Origin: Isotricha intestinalis
Lineage: Eukaryota > Ciliophora > Litostomatea > Vestibuliferida > Isotrichidae
Direction: 5' to 3'
Assembly (NCBI GenBank): GCA_023807065.1
Contig: JAJJLU010000874.1
Span: 1-15,471, forward strand
DNA length: 15,471 bases
Positions 1 through 8,542 of this stretch are shown piece after piece (positions within the stretch are counted from its first letter, which is position 1; the number at the start of each line of letters is the position of its first letter). Under the pieces are notes generated by a model. It was not told the DNA's origin. It was given only the letters and a program-made list of their open reading frames with translations, and did no database searches. The position numbers and the translations under genes are program-made.

Positions 1-20
1 CCCCAATCCCCAATCCCCAG
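1..20 (+). repeat. Telomere, (CCCCAAT)n C-strand at chromosome left end
   Basis: The window opens with two full CCCCAAT units followed by CCCCAG, after which the sequence becomes ordinary AT-rich DNA. A C-rich heptamer array at the extreme 5' end, reading inward, is the orientation expected of a ciliate macronuclear telomere. The unit differs from Tetrahymena/Paramecium (CCCCAA) and Euplotes/Oxytricha (CCCCAAAA). I recall CCCCAAT from rumen entodiniomorph ciliates, which also use the standard code. Only about 20 bases are present, so repeat number is unknown. In a genome this poor in G+C, such a C-rich run is very unlikely by chance. Confidence 0.85.
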
Positions 21-387
21 GTAAAAAGACTGTAATATTTATATTTCCAGTATTTTATTTTATTTAAAAAAAATATAATATTTTATTATTTTTTCTGTTA
101 AAAAATATGAAAACTTACAAAAATATTTTATTACAAAGGATTTAAAAATTATAAATTTCCTATATATTATATTTTTCTAAATATTGTAATAAATTTAAAA
201 TTTCATTATTTGTAATTAATCTATATTTTTAAAACATTAAAAATTAATTAATTATAAAAATACTCTATAACCAAAAATTTAATTGACTATCAAAAAAATT
301 ATCGGTTTTCTAATTATAAAATAAACAAAATATTAATTTCTTTTAAATTTATGTTAAAAAAGAATAAAAAATATAATAATAATTAAA
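21..387. other. AT-rich subtelomeric spacer / 5' flank of first gene
   Basis: This is the stretch between the telomere and the first start codon. It consists of A and T runs with hardly any G or C, and no open frame or RNA gene is visible. It probably holds the promoter and 5' leader of the downstream gene, but no recognisable element stands out. Its shortness is typical of small gene-dense macronuclear chromosomes. Confidence 0.6.
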
Positions 388-3024
388 ATGGATTATGGAA
401 GAATGATAAAATTATTACTTCCAACAAACAAATTTATAAAAATTCAAATATCAGGAGATGAAAATGAATTAAAAGATTTATTATCAACAGTAATTGATTC
501 AACTCCTTCTCAAATAAAAGGAATAAAGGATTCAGAAGGAAATTATTATACTCTTTCATCAGCAATTAGAAGTTCTCATCTTCTTCAACCAAACGAACAT
601 ATATATTATGAATTAATTTTAGGAAAACCTATAGAAAAACAAAATGAACAACAAAAATTTATTAGTTTATCAATGAATGATAAAAATTTGAAAAATAATA
701 TTATTTTAAATACTTCACCTAAAGTTGGTAATTATTATGCGAATTATTTTATAGGTGGAAATAATAATAATCAACCAAATTATAATAGTCAATTAAATTA
801 TTTTTTCAGAAAAAGAGGTTTATCCTTTGATAAAATAAGAGAAATTTCTCAACAAGAAATTCAATTATTTAGTGCTTATTTAGTCCAATTTTTATCTTTA
901 AAATTAATAAATGATGACATGTTATTTGAATTAAATAAAATGATGAGTGAAAATAATATAAATTTATATCGAGAATTTAATTTTTTTAAATTAGGAAAAA
1001 TAAGCCAAGAAAAATTTATAAGGATATTATACACTTTTTATAATGATATTAAAAAAGAAAAAGAAAGAGCAAAAAAAGTATTATCCTCATCACAAAAAAA
1101 TAAAAAAGTAATAAAAGGTTTAACTGATATTGAAGATGAAAATGAATATAGAGATAAAATATATGAGAAAATGAAAGAATATTTTGAAGGAGAAAATTTA
1201 AATATAGTTAGATTAACATTGAAATATGAAAATGAAAATATAATGATAGCAATAAAAAAATTTAAAGAAGATGCTAATTTAATAAATTTAATACAATCTT
1301 TTCAAAAAGCAATAAGAAGATTTAAAACAAAAACAACTCAAACTCAAAAATTTTTTAATACTTTTACTTCATTAAAAAATAATTATAAACCAATAAATGA
1401 AGGAAAAAATTTAGAAAATGAATTTACAAGAAGAGAAGAAAGACATCATAGTTCTCCTCAAGGAACAATTGAAAGTGAAATGAATAATCATAAAAAACTC
1501 TTAGAAAAAAAAATTAATGATGAAAATGAGAAAATTATTAAAACTTATCAACCTAAAAAACATTCTAGTAAAAAAACTAATAATAGTATTCAAAAAAATT
1601 TAAATCAATGTAATAAACATTTATTTGATTATATAGCACATAATAATAATAATGAATATAATTCTTTTAAAAATATTTATAATCAAAAAAATAAAATAGG
1701 TAATATAAGTAAAGTACTTAATGATCATTGTCAACAATATATTGATAAAGAAATAATAAACTATAGTGAAAAAAATAAGATTCAAATATCTAATTTTCAT
1801 ATTGAAATATTTCATAATTTAATATCAAAGAATAATTCTGATGTAATGAATATTTATCAAAAATTAAAAAAACATAAATCAATGGATTTATTTTGTCAAG
1901 AAATAATTAATTTAATTCAAAATTTTAAATATTCAAGTACAACAATAAGACATCATCATAAAAATGAAAAAGAAATAATTTTAGATTTTGTTAATGATTT
2001 AGATAAAATAAAACTTCAAAAAAAAGAAAAAGAAAAAATAAATACTTTATTAAATTCTAAAAATTCAAAATTAATGAATATTATTAAAGAATATCAAAAA
2101 AATAACAATATTCAATTATATGAAAGTAAAATAAAAGATCTTTTAAAGAAAAAAACAACTCATGGTATATTATCTAATTTAAAAATGAAAGATTCTCCAA
2201 AAAAAATATTTAAAAATAAATTTATTACACAATATTCTTTAAATAGAAATACTTCTTCAGATAAAGAAGCTATAAGATTAGAACCCAAATTTTCAAATAT
2301 AACAATTCAATTAATCCAAGAAAATCCAACAACAAGTTTTGAAAAAGCACTTTTTGAAACTAATCAATTTAATGATAATGAAATATTCTTTTTAAGAAAA
2401 AAATTTTCTGAAAAAAATTCTAGAATTTTATCAATTTATGATCTTTATCAAAATAATTGTGATAAAAATGAATTTCAAGAATCAATTAGACTATTTTTAG
2501 ATAAAGAATATAAAGAAAATAAAAATATAAATATTAATCAAAATCAAATTAAATTTCCTCTTTTAAGTGATGAAAAAAATCAAAGTAGAGAAAAATTAAA
2601 TTGGATTATTAATACAGATAATTCTAAATTTAAGAATACTTTAGAAAAACAAAAAGAAATTATCTCACTTTTATATAATGAATTATGTATAGATAAAAAT
2701 ACTTATGATATTATAAATAAAAAAATTGTAAAAGAAGATAAAAATTTAATGAGTGCTTTTGAAGTTTATGCTATTACAAAAGACCATTCTGAATTTATTG
2801 AAACTTTAAAATTAATTGCTGAATTAGTAGAAGATTTTCAATCAACTTTTTATCATTTAATTAATATATCCACTTTTAATGTAAATCAAAAAGATAGATT
2901 AAAATCTTTATATAAGGATAAGAATAAAATTTTATTTAATATTTTAAAAAATTTTGAAAATGATGAAAAAGTTGAAGTGGCTTTTTCTTCAATGAAAAAT
3001 TTATTACTTAAGAAAAATCCGTAA
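388..3024 (+). CDS. Large protein with possible ubiquitin-like N-terminus and degenerate ~60-aa helical repeats (function unknown)
   Basis: This is an 878-residue intronless frame ending in TAA. Residues about 6-80 are a compact mixed beta/alpha segment (IKLLLPTNKFIKIQI, then SQIKGIKDSEGNYYTLSSAI and PNEHIYYELILGKP) that could be a ubiquitin-like or other small N-terminal fold. The rest is charged and helical. Reading along it, I see about seven degenerate units near residues 147-225, 252-314, 453-514, 525-588, 650-710, 752-815 and 818-878. Each goes roughly: helix, a short 'N/K-n-x' turn, 'L..I...Y/F..N/K', then a helix ending in 'F...L..L'. Examples are NSRILSIYDLYQNNCDKNEF and NLMSAFEVYAITKDHSEFIE. 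Linkers between units (about 330-450 and 590-650) are rich in N, K, H and S and probably disordered. There is no signal peptide or membrane segment, so a cytosolic scaffold is likely. I do not recognise a named family. The start at 388 is the first ATG; another lies five codons on. Confidence 0.85.
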   Translation: MDYGRMIKLLLPTNKFIKIQISGDENELKDLLSTVIDSTPSQIKGIKDSEGNYYTLSSAIRSSHLLQPNEHIYYELILGKPIEKQNEQQKFISLSMNDKNLKNNIILNTSPKVGNYYANYFIGGNNNNQPNYNSQLNYFFRKRGLSFDKIREISQQEIQLFSAYLVQFLSLKLINDDMLFELNKMMSENNINLYREFNFFKLGKISQEKFIRILYTFYNDIKKEKERAKKVLSSSQKNKKVIKGLTDIEDENEYRDKIYEKMKEYFEGENLNIVRLTLKYENENIMIAIKKFKEDANLINLIQSFQKAIRRFKTKTTQTQKFFNTFTSLKNNYKPINEGKNLENEFTRREERHHSSPQGTIESEMNNHKKLLEKKINDENEKIIKTYQPKKHSSKKTNNSIQKNLNQCNKHLFDYIAHNNNNEYNSFKNIYNQKNKIGNISKVLNDHCQQYIDKEIINYSEKNKIQISNFHIEIFHNLISKNNSDVMNIYQKLKKHKSMDLFCQEIINLIQNFKYSSTTIRHHHKNEKEIILDFVNDLDKIKLQKKEKEKINTLLNSKNSKLMNIIKEYQKNNNIQLYESKIKDLLKKKTTHGILSNLKMKDSPKKIFKNKFITQYSLNRNTSSDKEAIRLEPKFSNITIQLIQENPTTSFEKALFETNQFNDNEIFFLRKKFSEKNSRILSIYDLYQNNCDKNEFQESIRLFLDKEYKENKNININQNQIKFPLLSDEKNQSREKLNWIINTDNSKFKNTLEKQKEIISLLYNELCIDKNTYDIINKKIVKEDKNLMSAFEVYAITKDHSEFIETLKLIAELVEDFQSTFYHLINISTFNVNQKDRLKSLYKDKNKILFNILKNFENDEKVEVAFSSMKNLLLKKNP

Positions 3025-3771
3025 TGAAGATTAGAATTTTAGATAATGTTTTATATATATTGCTCTTTTATTATTATAAGATTAATATTTGTTTTTTATA
3101 AATTATTCAAAGAATTAGGTATTAAAAAATAAAGACTAATAATTTTCAATTTTATGTGGCAAATAAGAATGAAAATGAAGGTTGATGTTAATTATATAAT
3201 AAATGTATTCATATATGTATATATAGTAAAATATTAATGTAATTTATAATTAAAAGTATTATTTCTGAAAATGGTTTTTTAGTAAAAAATTAAATTTTTT
3301 TTGGATACCCTATTTTTAATTAAAAATAACTTGAAATTTCATTTTTATTTATATTTAAGGTTTTTTGATAGTGAGATATAAATTAAAATAATATTTTGAA
3401 AGAAAAATTATAAATGTTATGTAGGAATAAATGTATTTTCAAAATAAAAAAAAGTTGGATAAATTCAATTGTTAAGTAATTCAATTCATGAATTAAAAAA
3501 CTACGATTTTTTAATAAAAATGATATAAATTAATTAATAGAATATAATTAACTAAAAGAATATAATAATATCTTTCCAAAATTTAATATTTATTTTTTTA
3601 AAAGTTTAATAAATTAATATTTTTAAAATAATTTTAAATCATAAATTATTGAAATTGTTTATTTTATTATTGAAATATAATTACATATATATATATAATA
3701 AATACATTAATATCAATCAATATTTTTTTCTTTTTATCAAGAGAATTATTCATTCTAATTATATTTTCAAT
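3025..3771. other. Gene-free AT-rich spacer
   Basis: About 750 bases lie between the 878-residue gene and the decayed kinase. All frames are broken by frequent stops. Short AT-dinucleotide tracts occur (for example near 3685-3698). I see no protein motif, RNA gene or extended repeat. Confidence 0.5.
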
Positions 3772-4716
3772 TTATGATATAGTTTCCGAACAATTAAAAT
3801 AGAATCCTTTAAAATTTCTTTCTTTAATAATTATATCAAGAATTTCATTGTAATTTTCAATATATATATTAATTTTTGGTTTAAAAATTTCAATAAGTTC
3901 TATTTTCTTTACATCATTTAAACAAGGAGAAAATTTTTTATTTAAAATTTCATCTCTTTCTTTAGGATTTTTTATGAGTAATTTATTTATAAAATCATAT
4001 ATTATATTATTTTTATTAATTTTTTTAGGTAAACCACATACAGTAATTCATATCTTTAGTTCTAATATCACTAAAAATATCATTTTTCCTTTTACTTTTA
4101 AAAGGTTTTTTTCCAAGAATTAATTCATAAATGATAATACCTAAAGAAAAATATTTGAAAAATTATTTTTTCATCTTAAACTTCAGGTGCCGTATGATAA
4201 GGAGTTCCACTTATTTTTTATAAAATTTAAAAGAATTATTTTCAATTGAAATTCAAAAATCAAATAAATGTAAATAACCTTTTTTCTCTAAAATTAAATT
4301 CTCTGATTATAAATATCTGTGAATAATATTATTTTTATTTAAACATTATAAAAGTAATATAATATTTGAAATTATAAATTTAATGCTTTTTTATTAAAAA
4401 GAAAACATTGATAATTATGATATCTTAAATCTCCTCCTGAGAAATAATTAAAATAAGATATAAATAATTTTTATCCTGAAAAGTATAATATAATTTTTCA
4501 ATTAAGAGGATAATTTACGCTTGATAATAAATTTAATTCATTCTTTATTATAGTTATATCCTTCTGATAATATATTTCAACAGTTTTAATTTCTTCATGG
4601 GAAAATTAAATTTTTAATTTTTAAATCTATTTCTATTTTCAAAATATAATATTTAAATGTTTAATATTTAAATTATTCTTAGTTTTCCTATTCCATCTTG
4701 TCCGATTGGACACTTT
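3772..4716 (-). pseudogene. Decayed AGC-like serine/threonine protein kinase
   Basis: The - strand carries the kinase landmarks in the right order and spacing but in shifting frames with stops. The glycine loop reads IGQDGIGKL (near 4715-4683). An alpha-C/beta-4 region reads ELNLLSSVNYPL (near 4545-4503). YFSGGDLRYH (near 4450-4415) resembles the hinge of AGC kinases such as the STK32 group. The catalytic loop reads HRYL*SENL (4321-4295) instead of HRDLKPEN: the catalytic Asp is Tyr and the Lys codon is TAA. The metal-binding DFG reads DF* (4261-4253), a TGA replacing Gly. The activation segment keeps SGTPYHTAPEV (about 4211-4179), followed by SLGIIIYELILGKKPF (about 4147-4090) and FINKLLIKNPKERDE (about 3997-3950). 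The C-tail frame ends in TAA at 3774-3772. With the catalytic residues lost and several frame changes, this cannot encode an active kinase. The start is not defined. Introns do not explain the loss, since stops replace conserved residues directly. Confidence 0.85.
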
Positions 4717-4819
4717 ATTTATAATATAATTTTTAATTGTTTTTTTTTTTTATTCCAATTTATATTTGAATTTAGTTGAGAAAAAAATAAAAAAGCAATT
4801 TAAATAAAAACAATTAATT

Positions 4820-4900
4820 GAAATCTAGGCCGAGTGATTAAGGAGTAAGATTTGAGATCTTAAGAGTCAATCCATATAGGTTTGAATCCTGCATATCTTA
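4820..4900 (+). tRNA. tRNA-Ser(UGA)-like sequence, possibly decayed
   Basis: The D-arm GGCCGAGTGATTAAGG is the typical class II (Ser/Leu) form. The anticodon arm is a perfect 5-bp stem TAAGA/TCTTA (4846-4850 with 4858-4862) around a 7-nt loop TTTGAGA, giving anticodon UGA (4853-4855), which reads UCA serine. The T-loop TTTGAAT (4881-4887) fits, and a longer-than-standard variable region (about 4863-4875) is consistent with tRNA-Ser. Several features are weak. The acceptor stem I can draw (GAAATCT with ATATCTT) has two mismatches and a G-U pair, the T-stem has an A-C mismatch and a T-G pair, the D-stem has a G-A mismatch, and position 8 is not T. It may be a relic or a poorly paired functional gene. 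A TTTT run follows at 4903-4906, which could serve as a weak Pol III terminator. Confidence 0.55.
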
Positions 4901-5061
4901 TTATTTTAATTATTTTAAATATTTTATTTACTAAAAATGATTGTTTTCTATTTAATATTTTTTTATTTTTTTTTGTTTAATTAAAAAACCAAAAAAAAAA
5001 AAAATAATGATAAAATAAAAAAAATATATAATATCTAAATATTCCGTATAATTATAAAAAA
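4901..5061. promoter_or_regulatory. AT-rich 5' flank of the CAP/EF-hand gene
   Basis: This short spacer between the tRNA-like element and the next start codon contains T-runs, then a 14-A run at about 4991-5004, and ATTATAAAAAA directly before the ATG. An A-rich leader just before the start is usual in AT-rich ciliates. No specific promoter motif can be assigned. Confidence 0.3.
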
Positions 5062-6117
5062 ATGAGCAAATTTGAGAAAGATGTGTTTACCGAATTAAAT
5101 AAATTTCGTGAGCAACCTCTTTCAATCCAAAAACAAATTGAATTAGTTCGAAAAGGTTTATCTCGTATAAAATCAACAGATCCATTTTTAAAAGAAATAG
5201 ATGAATTTATAAATGAACTACAAGGAATGAAACCTCAAAAGAAAATTGCATTAAATCAAATATTATCTAAAATTGCTCAAAATGAGGCAAAAAAATTTTC
5301 TTTAGATCCAAACTACAATCAATATAGATCAGGTAGTCAATTAAAAGGAATTTTACCTGATTCAGCATTAAAAGGAAATGTAGCATTAATCGCAGATATA
5401 GGAGCAGATGAGGCAATTGAACAAATCCCAAAATTATTATTAAATAAAATAGATAAAAAAAAGATGGGAAAACAATTTTTAACAAATCCTAAATTTACTC
5501 AAGTTGGTATAGGTAATGAAGTATTTGATGATGAAAATTATATTGTATTTATATTTGCAGGTGATGATGTAAAGGTAGATCAAAGTTTTTTAAACCCAAA
5601 TTCAGGAAAAGGAGAAAAAGCAGAAAATGCTAATTTAAGAGCAGCAGCACCAAAAAAAAAAGTAAATAAAGAATATGTTGAAGAAGAAGATTCTGGTTTT
5701 TTAAAACAAGCTTTTGATTTACTTGATAAAGATGGTACTCAAACAATTAATATTAATGATGCTATTAATTGTATGAAAAGAATGAAATTTGATGAAACAA
5801 ATCCTGAATTATATAATTTAATTTCTACTGCGGGAGAAGAAGGTGATGTTGTTTCTTGGGCTCAATTTTCTAGTTATGTTAATAGTGGATTAAAAGACAG
5901 AAGAAGTGATGAAGGTTTAAAAACTATTTTTAATTTATTTATTGATAATCCTGAAAATGAAACTATCTCTTTTGAAACTTTTAAAAGAATTTGTAAAGAA
6001 ATTGGAGAAAATATGAGTGAAGAAGAAATGCAACATATTTTAGAAAATACTACTGAACATGGAAATGAAATCACTTTTAAAGATTTTATTCAATATATGA
6101 AAATTAATGATGAGTAA
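5062..6117 (+). CDS. CAP(SCP)-like domain fused to calmodulin-like EF-hand domain
   Basis: This is a 351-residue intronless protein. Residues about 5-176 look like a CAP/SCP (cysteine-rich secretory/PR-1-like) fold: an N-terminal helix with FTELNKFREQPLSI, then ALNQILSKIAQNEAKKF, and late in the domain the beta segments FTQVGIGNEVFDDENYIVFI. This is the 'VGIG...' strand pattern of the family. No signal peptide is present, unlike most CAP proteins, so it is probably cytosolic. After a K/A-rich linker (about 185-205), residues about 212-351 are a four-EF-hand, calmodulin/centrin-like module. Loop 1 is DKDGTQTININD (222-233), nearly canonical, with acidic residues at positions 1, 3 and 12. Loops near 256-267, 295-306 and 330-341 lack one or more calcium-coordinating acidic residues and may be structural. 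Ca2+ sensing through one site is inferred. The frame ends in TAA, and slightly higher G+C codon choice suggests good expression. The EF-hand half is surer than the CAP half. Confidence 0.88.
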   Translation: MSKFEKDVFTELNKFREQPLSIQKQIELVRKGLSRIKSTDPFLKEIDEFINELQGMKPQKKIALNQILSKIAQNEAKKFSLDPNYNQYRSGSQLKGILPDSALKGNVALIADIGADEAIEQIPKLLLNKIDKKKMGKQFLTNPKFTQVGIGNEVFDDENYIVFIFAGDDVKVDQSFLNPNSGKGEKAENANLRAAAPKKKVNKEYVEEEDSGFLKQAFDLLDKDGTQTININDAINCMKRMKFDETNPELYNLISTAGEEGDVVSWAQFSSYVNSGLKDRRSDEGLKTIFNLFIDNPENETISFETFKRICKEIGENMSEEEMQHILENTTEHGNEITFKDFIQYMKINDE

Positions 6118-6942
6118 AATTTAGTGTTTTTGTTTTTTTTTATCTTGTTTTTTCTTTATTTACTTTTGGATTATTTTAAGCAAAATTTTTTTGCTTTTAA
6201 TTTAATTTAAAAACCAAAAATTTTATTTTTTAATGAATTTTTTTTATCTTTTTTTTTATTTAATTTCTAAATCTTCTTTACTTAAACTTTTTTAAATTTT
6301 ATTGACTTTGTTTTAATGTATTTAGGGTATAATTCTATGCTTTCATATAATATTATTTTATAAAAAATATATAAAAAAGAGAAGATTAAATGTTCATAAA
6401 ACATTGAAAATATATGTATTTATTTTTTTTTAACCTTTGATAATAGCTAATGTAATTATTAGAATAATTGGTCTATTTTCATCAAATGGTTTTTTATTGA
6501 TTATATTTTATCAACTGAATAACAAAATAAGTAATTGTATGAATTCTTTGATTAAGTTTAAATATAATTTTTTTGAAGCTTTTTTTTAGAGAGAAAAACT
6601 TTTAAATGAATTAAATTTGTTTTTTTAATTTATTTAAATTTTAAATGATTATTTATTAAATATATCAAATAATACAAAAAAATTATAAATTATGAAAAAA
6701 ATAATTAAACAAAACTCCAAAAAAATGACCATAGAATATTATTATATAACTAGAAATAATTAAATTTCTTTCGTTTTAAAAAATTCTTTATTAATAAAAT
6801 TGTAAATATAGTATAATATAAATAATATAAGAATAATTTTTATAAAAAAATTAAAAAAAATAAACCAAAAATTGTCTAAATTTAAATTTAAAAAAAATAA
6901 TATTTATACATGAATTATTAATTAATTAATAATTAATATTGA
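6118..6942. other. AT-rich intergenic spacer with a short hairpin
   Basis: About 825 bases lie between two + strand genes. It begins as the T-rich 3' flank of the CAP/EF-hand gene. A perfect 8-bp hairpin AAGCAAAA / TTTTGCTT with a 3-nt loop lies at 6178-6196, about 60 bases after the stop. It could mark the mRNA 3' end, though such palindromes are common by chance in this composition. On the - strand near 6430-6500 there is a short stop-free stretch that I could not match to any family. Nothing else is supported. Confidence 0.45.
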
Positions 6943-7896
6943 ATGAACCAAATCCCACAACAGCAAATATTTTATCCAAATATATATACCCAAATTCCAA
7001 ATCATTTTTCTCATGAAAATTTTCTTCAAAATCAAATTTCTCAAAATAATATAATTCCAAGTTTAAATTTTAATATCAATGATCAAAGTAAGTTTATTAT
7101 TTTTTAAAGAAAAAAATATAATTCTAAAATAATAATAGGAAGGAGAAGAAGATCAAAAAATGAACAAGAAGGAAGAATTTATCAATGTGAATGTGGTAAA
7201 AGTTATTTAAGTCAACCTGCTTTAAATAATCATAGAAAAAATAAACATCCAGAATTATTAGAAGGAATGGAAAAAAGAGGAAGAGGAAGACCTAGAAAAT
7301 ATATTAAGAATTTGTCTGAAGATTTTGAAATTAATAAATATGATATTTTCTTTGAAGATAATATTAGAAAAAAAAATAATGAAAATAATATTGATGTTAA
7401 AAATGCTGCTTATGTTGCTTTCAATTGTTTATTTCAAGGAAAATATAAAGATAAATTATTTAAATGTATTAATGATATTAATGAAAATCCTATTTTGAAA
7501 AATTTAATTGATAATAATGAAAATATTATTAAAAAAGAAAAGAAATTAAAATGTTGTGATGATATTCTATTTCAATATGTTTATGAATGTCAAAAAAAAT
7601 GTAATGAAAAATATTTTATTTTTTTATTGAAGTTTATACTATTATTTAGAGAATGTGAAAATTTAAATAAAAATAAAGATAAAGAAAAAGAAAAATTAAT
7701 TGAAGTTACTTCTGTTTCAAATGCTGCAAGTTTACCAGAATTATGTAATGATTTTTATAGTAAATTTCTTGAAGTTAATAACTTTTTTGATATGGAAGAG
7801 GAATATGAAAGAAAAGAAATTATTGAATTAATTCAACATTTTTGTATTTGGTTATTTAAAAATGAATTTACAAAATCTAAGCTTTCTTTAGCATAA
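6943..7896 (+). CDS. C2H2 zinc-finger protein with AT-hook (two exons)
   Basis: Exon 1 is 6943-7087 and exon 2 is 7139-7896, joined across a 51-nt intron in phase 1, giving 300 residues. Exon 1 encodes a Q/N/F-rich leader starting MNQIPQQQIFYP. Exon 2 begins with a basic run (RRRRRS), followed by one zinc finger, YQCECGKSYLSQPALNNHRK plus NKH. This has C-x1-C, twelve residues, then H-x4-H, with L in the finger core. Directly after it is KRGRGRPRKY, a textbook AT-hook with a central GRP that binds the minor groove of AT-rich DNA. The rest (about 120-300) is helical, with a Cys-containing segment and the phrase SNAASLPELCNDFYSKFLE, which I believe recurs in ciliate zinc-finger proteins. The protein is probably nuclear and DNA-binding. 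A shorter frame could start at the ATG at 7267, but that would drop the finger. The coherent join and finger make the 6943 start much more likely. Confidence 0.85.
7088..7138 (+). other. Spliceosomal intron, 51 nt
   Basis: The boundary is CAAA|GTAAGT ... AATAATAG|GAAGG. The 5' site matches the GTAAGT consensus and the 3' site is TAG. The interior is A/T with an in-frame TAA soon after the donor if unspliced. Removing it joins exon 1 to exon 2 in frame (A+GA makes Arg), restoring the basic run and zinc finger. It is the only intron I can support in the window. Confidence 0.85.
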
Positions 7897-8004
7897 TAGA
7901 TTATTTTTAATTAAATTATTAATTTTAATTTTTTTATCCTTAATAATGTTAAACTAAACAATTATTTTTAATTTATATGTGATAAGTTTAAAGTAATTTA
8001 TTTA
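7897..8004. other. 3' flank between zinc-finger gene and PP2C relic
   Basis: Short T-rich and A-rich spacer after the TAA of the zinc-finger gene. No structure beyond composition is visible. Confidence 0.4.
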
Positions 8005-8215
8005 TTTGATTTAATAACAAATCAACTTAAATCATCCATACTTCCTTTTTCAAAAGTTTATTCATTTATTTCATTAATAAAAAAACTATTTTCAAATTGT
8101 AAAATTAGTATCTTCATCAATATTCCAAATCCAATCAGAAGCATAAACAGTAAACTTATTATTATTATTAATTTCAATTGTTTTAATATGTGGAATTACA
8201 TATAACCTTAGAATT
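8005..8215 (-). pseudogene. Relic of a PP2C-type protein phosphatase C-terminus
   Basis: Read on the - strand, the segment gives RLYVIPHIKTIEI, then NKFTVYASDWIWNIDED, a stop, then EKGSMDDLS*FVIK. PP2C (PPM) phosphatases end with 'P.i...el...d.FliLASDGlWD' and, further on, 'GS.DN(I/L)(S/T)vivi'. Both motifs occur here in order, but the Gly of the metal-binding SDG is Trp, the distance between the motifs is too short, and stops interrupt. The N-terminal two-thirds of a PP2C are not recognisable upstream (8216-8500), so this is a truncated, decayed copy. It is the second signalling-gene relic in the window, after the kinase, and both lie on the - strand. Individually the motifs are short. Their order and spacing make chance unlikely but not excluded. 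Confidence 0.6.
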
Positions 8216-8542
8216 TTTTGTTTTTTTTTTGAATATTTTGTTAAGAATTAAAATTATAAAGATTAAAATTATTTGTTATTATTAAATTCGGAACTTTCAC
8301 ATTTTATTTTTTATTTAATAATTCTTTTACCTGTTTAATTGATTCTTTATCTGAATAAAATTCAAATCAATTAACAAATTATTTGTGTTAAGATTCTCTT
8401 TATATTCTAGATAATTTAAAAAAAGCCATATTAATTTATTTTTAATGTTAAAAATAAAAAATTTATTTAAAATTAATAATAAAAAAAAATAATAAACAAA
8501 AAATACATAATCCATAAATAAAAATAAATAATAAATAAAAAA
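8216..8542. promoter_or_regulatory. AT-rich 5' flank of the secreted Cys-rich gene
   Basis: No coding signal is convincing here. A 62-codon stop-free - strand frame (8327-8515) is of F/L/N/I/K composition and looks random. The final 40 bases, rich in AATAAATAAAAA, form the A-rich leader before the ATG at 8543. Confidence 0.35.

Noticed and set aside
1621..1815. 64-codon - strand frame inside the 878-residue gene
   Set aside because: It consists of I/F/Y/K-rich antisense of an N/K-rich coding region, has no motif, and lies entirely within a convincing gene.
5267..5485. 72-codon - strand frame within the CAP/EF-hand gene (and another at 5874-6074)
   Set aside because: Both are antisense shadows of a well-supported protein, and their hydrophobic composition comes from the reverse complement of lysine- and glutamate-rich codons.
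6178..6196. Perfect 8-bp hairpin after the CAP/EF-hand gene read as a bacterial-type terminator
   Set aside because: The genes are eukaryotic, and an A/T-rich stem this short is expected by chance in the composition, so it is mentioned only as part of the spacer.
8327..8515. 62-codon hydrophobic - strand frame
   Set aside because: Its composition is what AT-rich random sequence gives; it has no motif and overlaps the leader region of the secreted-protein gene.
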